64,000 bases of DNA from Synaphobranchus kaupii (Eukaryota; Chordata; Actinopteri; Anguilliformes; Synaphobranchidae). The notes under the pieces are model-generated. The model saw nothing but the letters and a program-made list of their open reading frames with translations, ran no database searches and had not been told where the DNA came from. The stretch's first letter is position 1. The number at the start of each line of letters is the position of its first letter. Where the stretch lies: positions 18,891,521 through 18,955,520 of the forward strand of contig CM056389.1 in NCBI GenBank assembly GCA_029718625.1, written 5' to 3'. The position numbers were made by a program, and so were the translations under genes. Positions 26,301 through 38,300 of the stretch are shown piece after piece.

Positions 26301-29300
26301 CATTATTATGGAACATGCAATCATATTCACCCGACTTGTCACCCATTGAGCATGCGTGGGATGAACTAGGGCGGCGAGTTCAATCACATCACGTCCCTGC
26401 CGTCAACCTCCAGCAACTGGCTCAGCGATTAGATCCCTCAACGTTATTTCCAATGCCTGATCAACAGCATGCGCCAACGTTGTCAAGAATGTCTGAATAC
26501 TAACGGTGGCTACACCAGTTACTGAAGCTTCTGTGACTTGTGCGAACATCATTTTGGGGGGTGCATGACTTTTTTCATCAGGGTAATAAACTAGTGTCTA
26601 ATCAAAAGTTTTTTGTTTTGTGTTTTCTATTTATGAGCCATCAAATAATTATTTTGTCATTAGTCGTCACCATTTTAGCTCGTTAGCCTATATTTATATG
26701 CACAAATATTTTTGACCCTTAACTTCTTTTGAGTAGTATATTTGTCTCATGTGACCAAGTGCTTCATGGGATAATTTCACATGTAAAATTTTAGTTTGTA
26801 TTTTTACAGTTCAAAATTGTCACATTGCGGATAAAATATATAACCCCAATTCCAAAAAAGTTGGGACAGTATGTAAAATGCACATAAAAATAGAAAGGAG
26901 TGATTTGTAAATTCTCTTTTACATATATTTAATTGAAAACAGTACAAAGAAAAGATATTTAATGTTCTACCTTATCAACTTTATTTATTTTTGTTAATAT
27001 ACACTAATTCCAAAAAGGTTGGGACAGGGGCAAAAAAAAGAAGAAAAAAAGTAAGTTAAAAAAAACACCTGAACATTCCACAGGTAAACAGGTGATTCTA
27101 TAAGGACTGGTTATAAAAGGATATCAAAAGACTCTTGATATTTTATTTTCAGTGTGATAAATTTAGCCTACACTCAGTTTAAAATAATTTATATGCTTTT
27201 TAAAATAAATAAGTCATGTAATGTTAAAATTATAAGCAGAGCCTTCTAGAGCCTTCTAGAGTTGCAACAATGAGCGAATGCTCTACCCTTTAATTTAAAA
27301 AGCTTCTTGTTAATTTCATAATGACCAAAAATACAAAATGCTGCAAACACTATATTTAGGCTAGTTGAATTACATGAAAAATACTTTATTGGCAAGATCT
27401 GTTCGAATAGAAATTATGTGAAAGTAAACAGTGATGATACATTGCCTGGCCAAAAAAAAAGTCACACGTTACGGCGCACATTCGTCGTGGCATTCTTTCG
27501 ACAACCTTATGCAACGTCACAGCATTTATTTCCGTCCAGAGTTGCATTCATTTTTGGCCGAGATCTTGTATTGACGACGGGAGAGTTGAACCACTCTGTA
27601 AAGTCTTCTCCAGCACATCCCAAAGACTTTCAATGGGGTTATGGTCAGGACTCTGGTGGCCAATGCATGTGTGAAAATGATTCCTCATGCTCCCTGAACC
27701 ACTCTTTCACAATTTGAGCCCGATGAATCTTGGCATTGTCGTCCTGGAATATGCCCATTGATGGGATAACCTGTCATTCAGTACATGCAGGTACTCAGCT
27801 GACTTCATTTTATTGCTGCATAACGTTGCTGAGCCTCGACCTAACCGATTGAAGCAACCCCAGATCATAACACTGCCTCCAGAGGCTTGTACAGTGGGCA
27901 CTATGCATGATGGGTGCAACTGCGACTTTTTTTTTGGCCAGGCAGTGTATCTATCAATTAACATTAGTGATGAACCCAGCATTTGAAATATACTACAGGG
28001 CACCTAAACTATTTCTTGTGAGATTCAAATTTATATGCTTTCTTTTCACTATCTCATTATCAAACATTGGTCAATTCACATATGACTTAGCCTATGTGCA
28101 CCCGCTCCTACGCTAAATCATAGTATAGCCTACTCTTTGACTAAAAGATTAATAACCCAGAAGATTACTTCTGCTAGCACTACACGTCCTCTCTCGTTCC
28201 ATCACTCCCAGCTGCCCTAAGCCATCCTTACTAGAATTCTGCTCTAAATATATTTCCACCAATCTATCAGAGTCATTGGAGGTGAGTCCTTCGGTGTTCA
28301 GCTGCAGTATTCTGGGTTGGAGGCCAGCGGAGTAAGCACCATCGGCTCTCCTCCCCGACTGCAGCCGAGCACCAGCCCGGGTGAGGGCCCTTGATTGGCA
28401 AATTTTGTTTCGCTTATGACTGCGATTGGCAGTCATAAGTTACTGACGGGGGACACCACGAGAAGGTGTTTGCCATGTCCTCCTAATCTCGCGGAGCACT
28501 AATCTCGCGGAGTGCGAGAACCTCTACCACGTTTTCCTTCGAGCTCCTGCCGGAACCGAGTCAAACAGGGCTGCTACAGCCCTGTTGTCAAGACTCGGCC
28601 GGAGGAGACAAGAGCGCTGGGAGGAGGCTGTCAATTCCATCGACTTCTCGCACTCCAGCCGCAAGGCATGGAGTATCCTGAACAACCTCACTGGCAGGTC
28701 AAGACACTCCCCTCGTCACTGCCCCATTTCTGCAAATAAAATCGCATCACAATTTGTGAAAAATGGGGTATACGAGGGTAAAGACCGCGAGTCATCACGA
28801 CTCGTGGCAAAAGAAGTGTCTGACCTCTGGAGGGCCCCAACATCTAGCAGCGATAACATCTCCGGTGAATTTACACCGGAGGAGTTCGCTGCCGCCCTCC
28901 AGCACCTAAAGCCAGGAAAAGCTCCGGGCCCTGATTCCATCTGCCCGGAGCTTATACTCCATGCCGCACCTGCCCTGAAGTCCTGGTTAAGAGCTTTCCT
29001 CTCTTCCTGCTTGCGCCAACTCAAGATCCCCAAAATCTGGAGAAGAGCCCTAGTTGTCGCGATCCCTAAACCGAATAAGCCTGAAGGGGATCCTAAGAGC
29101 TACCGTCCCATCTCCTTGCTCTGCATCCCCTTCAAGATCCTCGAGCGTCTTATCTACGCCCGCGTCGAACCGATCGTCGACCCGCTGCTCCCTCGGGAGC
29201 AGGCCGGGTTCCGACGCGGGAGATCGACCGTAGACCAAGTCACTTTGATGACTCAAGACATCGAGGACAGCTTTTCGTTCAAGAAGAAGGCCGGAGCCGT

Positions 29301-32300
29301 TTTTGTCGATCTGACGGCTGCCTATGATACCGTATGGCACCGCGGCCTCACCTGCAAGCTGCTCCGCTTGCTGCCGGACAGGCACATGGTCAGTATGATC
29401 CTGGAGCTTGTCCGAAATCGCAGCTTTAACCTCACCACCGGTAGCGGACAGCAAAGCAGGTTATGACGCCTCAAGAACGGCGTCCCCCAGGGATCTGTCC
29501 TGGCCCCCCTCCTCTATAATATCTACACCTATGACTTGCCTGATACAGTCTCGCGGAAGTATGCCTATGCGGATGACCTCGCGTTGGTGTACTCCGCTGG
29601 AGACTGGCAGTCATTGGAGGGGACTTTGAGCCAGGACATGCAGACACTAGTGGCATACCTCCGGAAATGGAGGTTGAAGCTCAGCGAGGCAAAGACGGTG
29701 TCGGCGGCCTTCCATCTTAACAACAGGGAGGCTAAACGTGAGCTCCGAATATATATTGGCGGAACACCCCTGCCATGCTGCGCTGAGCCAATTTACCTCG
29801 GCGTGACACTGGACAGGTCGCTCACGTTTCGCCGACACCTTGAGTCACTGCGCAAGAAGTTAACATCTCGTGTGGCATTGATGAGGCGACTTGTTGGGTC
29901 AGGCTGGGGCGCCGACGCAAGAACATTGCGTACGGCAGCCCTGGCCCTTGTTTACTCGACTAGTGAGTACTGCGCACCGGTATGGTGTCGCAGCGCCCAC
30001 ACCCGCCTCATCGACACGCCCATTAACGAAGCCTTGCGCATTGTGACAGGATGCCTGCGTCCCACTCCCGTGGACAATCTTTCCATTCTTGCAGGCATCC
30101 AGCCCGCTGGGCTTCGCCGCGCGGGAGCCACAGCACGTCTCGCGTGCCGGGCCGTGGAGCCAAACCATCTGCTCCACGAAAGGCTCGCTGTAATTGCTGA
30201 GCCTCCCCGGCGCCTTAAGTCGAGACACCCATTTGTGCCTGCCGCACAGGAATTCCTGCAGCAATGCAGTGATCTTAACATCAGTGCGGCACGGTGGGCG
30301 GATTACATCTGGAGCACGGAGTGGGAGGAGAACACCTCTAGACTCCGTGACTTCATCTCAGACGTCGGTTTTCCCCCTATTGGGGTGGACCTGCCTAGAC
30401 TGGCATGGGTGAGGCTTAACCGCCTCCGGACCGGCGTTGGGCGCTTCCGCTCATCGATGCACAGATGGGGCTTGGCTTCTTGCGCAGCCTGCGAGTGTGG
30501 CGCGGAGGAACAAACCGCAGACCATGTCATCCTGGACTGCCCGATTTATCGGGCACCCAATGGGATGCATGGTCTGTCGGTTCTGGATGATGACACGGTG
30601 ACGTGGCTATTGGAGGTGTGCCCCGAAATATAGTCCGGGTGAACCCCCCCCGGGCTCGGGGTGGTAAAAGGATAGCCCCTCGGCCCCGAGCCTGGGGATG
30701 TGGAACAATGAAGATCCTACCCAAACGCAGAAGAAGAAGAAGAGTCATTGCATCTTAACTTCACATCCATTCTCAAAACCATTGAAGCCGATATCAGCCA
30801 TTGGAATAATCTACCAATTTCTCTAATTGGCAGAATAGCAGCCATTAAAATTAATATACTATCAAAAATAAACTACATATTCTCAATAACCCCAGTCCAA
30901 CTAACATCCAACTGGTTCAATAGATTCCATAATCAACCAATTATATTGGAAGAATTTAAAAACTGAATTAAATCTCTGTAGAAAAGCAAAGATCTTGGGG
31001 GGCTAGCAGCCCCAAATTTCATAAAATATTACCTGGCATACCACCTTCAATATATAGTGAAATGGCTACTACCCAATCAACAACAAAACCCATGGCTGGA
31101 AATTGAACAAACAGAATGCAAATAAATTTCAATAACTTATATAATTTACCTTTCCTCACTCAATCACTAAAAAAACATGCTTCAAGAAGCTGGTAATCTC
31201 AACTCTGACAGCTTGGTGGAAATTCAATAACATTAAGGGTTACACTCCATCTCTGATCAAACTCACTCCAATATGGCACAATCCAGACTTCCAAATTCAA
31301 AAGAAATCTTTCATTTTCAATTCATGGAAATTACAAGGAGTTTGATCAGAGATGATTACACCTGGAATATGTATTGGAAAAATAACTCACTGATACTATT
31401 CACAGCACTAACCATTCACAGCACTAATTATTCACAGCACCAACCTTTCACAGCACCAACCATTCACAGCACCAACCATTCACAGCACTAATAATTCACA
31501 GCACCAACCATTCACAGCTCTAACCATTCACAGCACTAACCATTCACAGCACTAACCATTCACAGCACTAATCATTCACAGCACTAACCATTCACAGCAC
31601 TAATCATTCACAGCACTAACCATTCACAGCGCTAATCATTCACAGCACTAATCATTCACAGCTCTAATCATTCACAGCACTAATAATTCACAGCACTAAC
31701 CATTCACAGCACTAATAATTCACAGCACCAACCATTCACAGCACTAATCATTCACAGCACTAATAATTCACAGCACTAACCATTCACAGCACTAATAATT
31801 CACAGCACCAACCATTCACAGCACTAATCATTCACAGCACTAACCATTCACAGCACTAACCATTCACAGCACTAATAATTCACAGCACCAACCATTCACA
31901 GCACCAACCATTCACAGCACTAATAATTCACAGCACCAACCATTCACAGCTCTAACCATTCACAGCACTAACCATTCACAGCACTAATCATTCACAGCAC
32001 TAACCATTCACAGCACTAATAATTCACAGCACCAACCATTCACAGCACCAACCATTCACAGCACTAATAATTCACAGCACTAACCATTCACAGCACTAAT
32101 CATTCACAGCACTAACCATTCACAGCACTAACCATTCACAGCACTAACCATTCACAGCACTAACCATTCACAACACCAACCATTCACAGCACTAAGCATT
32201 CACAGCACTAATCCGTAAGTGAGACTCTGCAACCCTCCCCCACTCCTCCAGCTGCAGTATCTCTCAAAGACCTGAAAAATAAACAAAGATGTTTTATGTC

Positions 32301-35300
32301 TTCTAAATGTACTTCCTGGAAATACTCCAGTTTCAAATAATGGCTGATTTTGGGGACTCAATGATTACTTCAGGGAAAATTCATTTTTAATTCAATTCAA
32401 ATTCATTCATTTTTTCAGGGTGAAATACATAGTGCTGAAATGCATTTTTCAAAATACTTATCCTGTAGCACAACAACAGGAATATCAATTGTATTTGCAA
32501 TTTAAGACAATTAACAATTTTAACCTGTAAAGATCTGTCATAACCTCAACCTTCAAGCACAGGTCTGGGTTGGCATTTTACTAATTCACTATATTTTATT
32601 TCTCTAATTCTAGTGGAGTGAAATAGACCAGAGGTTCAACGACCTGCTGTTGGAAAACCAGATCACTGAGAAAGATCTGCAAAATGCAACATTAGAAGAC
32701 AGAATGACAAACCTTCAGACGAAACTGACATTTCAATTCTGTCAAGAAGAAGACCTTTCCATTTGGCCTGTGTTTAACCTGGAGGCTGCCCTGCAGTGCA
32801 CAGAACTGTCACTAACTGAGAGGTTTAGCTTACTCAAGGCAGTGACACAACTAACACTAGTAGACCACCGAGAAGCAAAGAGTGGGAATGTGCACCAACT
32901 CAACTGGGATAAAAACTACAGTTTTTTCCTATATTTAATTGAGAAGCTTAGCGGTGTTAATAACACTCTGGCCAGTAAACTTGTGTTGACATTTCTTGAC
33001 ATTTTTCCAGATGTATCACAGATCAGCAAAAATCACCTCAGTGAAATCCTGTTCAGTGGAATCTGGACGACTGTAGAGATGATGCTCTTTCTCAGAGGGG
33101 TTAGTAGCATGGACCAGAAGACCACAGAGTCAGTCCTTCATAAAGTGCAGACCTACAGACTTGGCCTCCTCCTCACTCTCTCTGCCCTAAGGGATAAAGA
33201 TCCATGTGTGACCCTTCAAGGGATTGTAGAGGGAGAGATTGACAAGGACATAGATTCCATTTTGAGTGAAATTCAAGATGCTAATTACCCAGACAAGTTT
33301 GTCTCAGTGATTGAGGAGGTGTTAAGACAAGTAGCAGAGAATCTTAGTGAATACCCAAAGGCACACCCAAAGAATCTCATGGCCACAAAGAAAGAAACAA
33401 TTATTAAAGATGTGGAAAAGAATATAAAGTTGTTGTTGAATTTCAACAGGATAGACATTCCTGTCCTCAAAAATGTCCTTATTGGTATTTCCATGGCTGT
33501 TAAAGAATGTTCAACTACTGAGACTCAGGGAGGAGAGAAAATTGAGGGATATTTACCCAGAATCACCCAGCTGGCTTCTTTACTAATGCTTCTCCTATCA
33601 CAGTCAACTGAAGGTAAAGGATGCCTCCTTGAAATTGGTACTGGGGAAGGGAAATCATGCATCCTAGCTATGTTTGCAGTGATCCAAGCTATCAGAGGAG
33701 CCAAAGTTGATATTGTGACGAGTTCTCCGGTGCTTGCGAGACGTGACCAAGCGGAATGGAGAAAACTCTTTGAAAAGTTTGGCATCACATCCTCTGTTGT
33801 GCCACCACCACTGAAAAAGGAGAGCGCTTCTGAAAGTCACGAAAAAAGAGTGCAGGACGCTTACCTTAATCAAATTGTGTATGGAACAGTTAGTGACTTT
33901 GCAGCAGACGCATTGAGACAGGAATTTGAAAGACAAGTCACTCGTGGGGAGAGAGAATTTGACTTGGTGATAATAGATGAGGTAGATTACATGACCTTGG
34001 ACAGTGGCGTTCAGGTGACATTTCTTTCTCATGAGGCCAGTGGCATGAGGCATGTTGAGCAAGTCCTAGCCAGCATTTGGTCCATGCTGTCCCCCTGTCG
34101 ACCCATTGAAATGGAGGAAACTGGACAGCCGGAATGGATAATTGGAATACAGCTTTTCCACAAGGCTGCAAAAATGGCTGTGATGGGTTCAGAAACATCA
34201 GAACACTTCTCAGAATTTGACATTTTGCTCCCGGGGATACAGTTAGGATTTTACACACAGGATGACATTGATCAGTTGATGCAGAATGAGACCGAGGTAG
34301 AAAAGGAGGATAAAGAAAATGCTTTTCAAGATGAAAATTGGAAAGCCATTGAAACATTCATGACAAACATTGGAGTGGAAGAGCAGCATGATCTGCTGTG
34401 TATTTTTGAGGCTGCTTTGGAACAAGCCGTTTCTATTCAATGTTATAGAGCTACAAACAATAAAGCAGCACTATTGAATGACAAGAAAATGGACAGAGAC
34501 ATGAACATCAAAATGCTCCTTTTGGAGAATGGTCAGGCAAGTGAAATAATGTCTGAAAAATCACTCATCAAAGCATCTGTTCAACAGTTAAAGTCTAAAA
34601 TCAAATATTCTGATGAGTGCGAGCCAAACTCAGAAGACACTGAACGTTATATTGTTGTCCCCTCGTTCCTTAAGCAGTACTTGGAGAATCAATTGCCAGT
34701 GTTTGTGGGTAATGCCTTGAAGGCCATTGCAATGACACAGGGCAGAGAGTACATGATTGATGTGTCATTATCTGCTGCTATGCAAAGCACTGAGAGTGAG
34801 TCTGACAGGCATCTCTACCACGCCATTATCCCAGTGGACTACCAGGCCAGTGGAGTTCTGGAGAAGAGCAAACGCTGGGGTGATGGCCTACATCAGTTTC
34901 TGGAGATGAAGCACCAGTTAGCAATATCATCTCTCTCCAGTGTGACAAATTACATGTCAAATATGCAGCTCTTCAAAAGATACCTTAATGGAAGCGGAAT
35001 CTTTGGTGTATCTGGAACATTGGGTGGGAATCCAGACAAAGATTTCTTGAAAAGGCATTACAAAACAGACAGTTATGTGATACCAGCTCATCGCCATAAC
35101 AAGTTGGTTGAACTCCCTACCCAGCAGATTAGTGGTGATTACTCTGATTGGCTAGAGGCAGTCTGCAAAACTACATGGGCAGCTGCTGACAGGGGCCAAG
35201 TTGTCTTGGTGGTCTGCGAAGATTTGAACACAGCAAATGAGCTTCAGAAGAAAGTGGAATCTCTGTGTCGACCAATCACCATGTACACAATCAGTGAAAG

Positions 35301-38300
35301 GGATAATATTGAAGAAACTACATTTGCTAAGGGAAACATCATTATTGCCACTAACTTGGGAGGACGAGGCACAGACATAAAGGTGGATAACGAGGTGAAT
35401 CAGTGTGGCGGACTCTTTGTCCTCCTCACATATTTTCCTGGAAACCGCCGAGTGGAAAAACAAGTGATTGGACGTACAGCTAGGAAAGGAAACCCTGGTA
35501 TGGTCCAGATGATACTCCACCTTGACCATCTGGCACCAGCGTACCAAGGACAACCGGTGGAGGTCATGAAGCAGCTAAGAGAAGAATATGAAATCCGTCG
35601 CATCTCTGATATGGAATCTAATGAGTTGCGGAAAATTGAAATAAAGGAAAAACTGTTCTCCACATTTTGCAAATTTCTTAAGGAATTTGACACAAAGTAT
35701 ACAGAGCAAGAGAGAGATAACATGTTAAGCATGAAAGCAAAAAATGTGGAAGATACTATCAGAGATCAAGGTAATAAACTTGATTACAAGCCTGCACTCA
35801 ATGCTCTCAAAGAATCCTGGGCCTTTTGGCTGACACTTCATGAGGATAATATTGAACAGCACGAGAATTTCTCCGACTTGGAAGCTGACTTGTTAAGACA
35901 GTTGACGATAAATTGCAACATGATTTTGCAGGGTCAAAGCCATAATTTCTATGATTATCTCAAACAAGCTGTGGCCAGAACTAACCTGCATTGTCGTACT
36001 AAAACAAAGTGTGACTATGGAGCAAAAGACTGCTGGCAGAAAGTTGTAAAATGCGATCCATTCTACAGAGCTGTGGCACTCTACAACCAAGCCTATATCA
36101 CGATAAACCTTGCAAAGAAAGGCTATAAAGCAGAGGCTATTGAATTACTGAAGCAGTCAAAGAGGTCTTTGAATGTGTACATTTCAGAGACATCAAATAC
36201 TGCAGTTGCTGGTCAGATGGGAAAGAGAGGAAACTTTGAGCCACATTATGATGGTACTTGCAATTTTCAGAACCAGATGCAATCTCGGATGGATATTTTC
36301 AAAGCATGGAGAGAGTGCATAGATAATGCTCTGGAGAAACTTCAAGAACTTGAGAAAAGTAACTCTGATGCCATCACTGAGGAATCCTCAGTTTATTCGC
36401 TCTCAGATGAGAAGGACTTTGTCACCACCAATGAGCTCATGGCCATGTACGAGATTGGCCTTGGAATTGTGTTTGAGATAAAACAAAAACCTAAATTTAA
36501 TGTGGATGCTTTGATTTGTTTTCTACTTGGTGTGACCCAGGTTCTAGTTGGCGTTCTTCTTTGTGCAGTCTCCTTTGGCTCTGCCTCTCAGTTTGGTGTT
36601 GCGTTGATCGCTGAGGGTGTGTCTGACATGATCAATGGAGTTGTGGGTATGAAAACTGGTGTTTTTAGTTGGGCGTCCTGGGCCATCTCCAAAGCCATCA
36701 GCATTGGAATATCATTGGTCACTGCTGGATTTGGAGCAATCAAAAGTGCTGTCAATTCTGTATACAATGCCTCAAAAGGCTTACTAAATGGAACAAAGGC
36801 CATGTCCTCTGTTGCTCAAAGTTTTATCCAATCAGGGAAAAGCACACTGATGTCCATCAACAGTGCTGCCATGTCAGCAGTCTCTTCAGTGACTAGAAGC
36901 ACAGTGAGGATGGGAACAGATGTTGTGGTCAAACAGACTTTCAAACATGCTTTGAAATATGCTGGGCAGGAAATTATTAAGCAGACAGCAATGTATGGAT
37001 TGGGCTACATAATTGATGCAGGAGTTCATCATGCACTGAAGGAGCTTATAGATTCAACTTTAAGCAAATCCTTCAAAGATGAAATAAAAAGAAATGGTGA
37101 CTTGAATGACGCACTTACAGACCTTATATGCTTTGGTGTTCCAAAGTCGACTCTGCGGAAAGAACAAACGGACTTCAAGATTGACCAATATTGTGAGGGA
37201 GAAATTAAAGGAGTGGTGAAATCAATGGAAGAAGGTGTCATTCCTCATCTCATGAGAGACTGCACCACTATACATGAGGTTATTTACAGGCTCTCTGAGG
37301 TGAGTGCAAAAGCCTCAGAGCTCATGGACAAAGCAAGAGTACCTGGCAAAGTCCAAGCAGCCATCAGTGCAAGTCTTGTTGTACTAAAATACGGCACAGT
37401 GTTAATGCAAATCTTGGAATCTATCCCAACAAAGAAAGTTATCAATGACAAATTTGTCCCCAAGTTCAAAGAAGAGTTTGATAAGCAGCTGGTTGAGAGC
37501 TATGACCATGATGGAAGACATAATCTCCCTGATGTGAAACGCTTGAAGGATGAACTTTTGGAATCAATCTCAGAAACTGTGTACCAGGCATTCAGTGAGG
37601 CATGTGCCACACATACAACAATGTTTATGAAAGGGATTTTTCGGAAGAAGATTGGTAAGGCAACAGAGGCCATTGGGAAAGCCTCAAGCAATATATTTGG
37701 CAGAAACAAAACCCAAGAGTTTTTCCAGGAGCAGCAGCAGAGATATAATATGAAATCCACAGCAAAAATTGCAACAGGGAATTTGTTTGAAGCCGAAGAA
37801 CAAGATATTCAGGATTATATAAGTAAGATGTCTGACACTGAACGGCAAGCTTCTGAACTGGACCTCTATGTCCTCACAAAGAGTGGCCTCCTTCAGGGCA
37901 AAAGTATTAAGGTAATAATGTTCAATAAAGATGGCCAACCAATCTATGAGAATACCTACCCTGGCAGTGACCACTCGGCAGAATGCATCACTCTCAAACT
38001 GACCAGACAGCCAGATAATGCTGAAAAGTATGTACTTCTGAGCTCCTAATTTTCTATTTTCACATTTTATTAACCTTTAACATTCTGAAGTTAATTGCTA
38101 TCTTAGCTGAACTTTTAATAACAGCTTGATCAAGTGTTCAAAATTCCAAAAATTGTATTTTTGATTTGCTCTTTTAGTAAGAGGAGCCCTTTCAAAATAA
38201 TTAAAGACAGAGTCCAAGGCGTGCAAAGTCCCCATGTTGGCCATTACACCATTATCCACCCAGATGGCTCTGAGAGTCCAGTGATATCAGAGGGTCAGAA

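Larger units (their letters stand above)
25431..32613 (+). other. Intron 3 of the SecA-like gene (7.2 kb, repeat-filled)
   Basis: Apart from the first donor, no host exon was found. The intron holds the 53-bp array, a Tc1 remnant (26177-26740), a MITE (about 26840-27030), an antisense Tc1 remnant (27440-27950), an I/Nimb-like LINE, an L1-like fragment and a 16-bp satellite. Confidence 0.7.

Noticed and set aside
27418..27717. 99-codon sense frame
   Set aside because: It lies opposite the antisense Tc1 transposase remnant and has no independent support.
33285..37974. Many antisense frames opposite the giant exon
   Set aside because: They are shadows of the sense coding frame and show no domain of their own.
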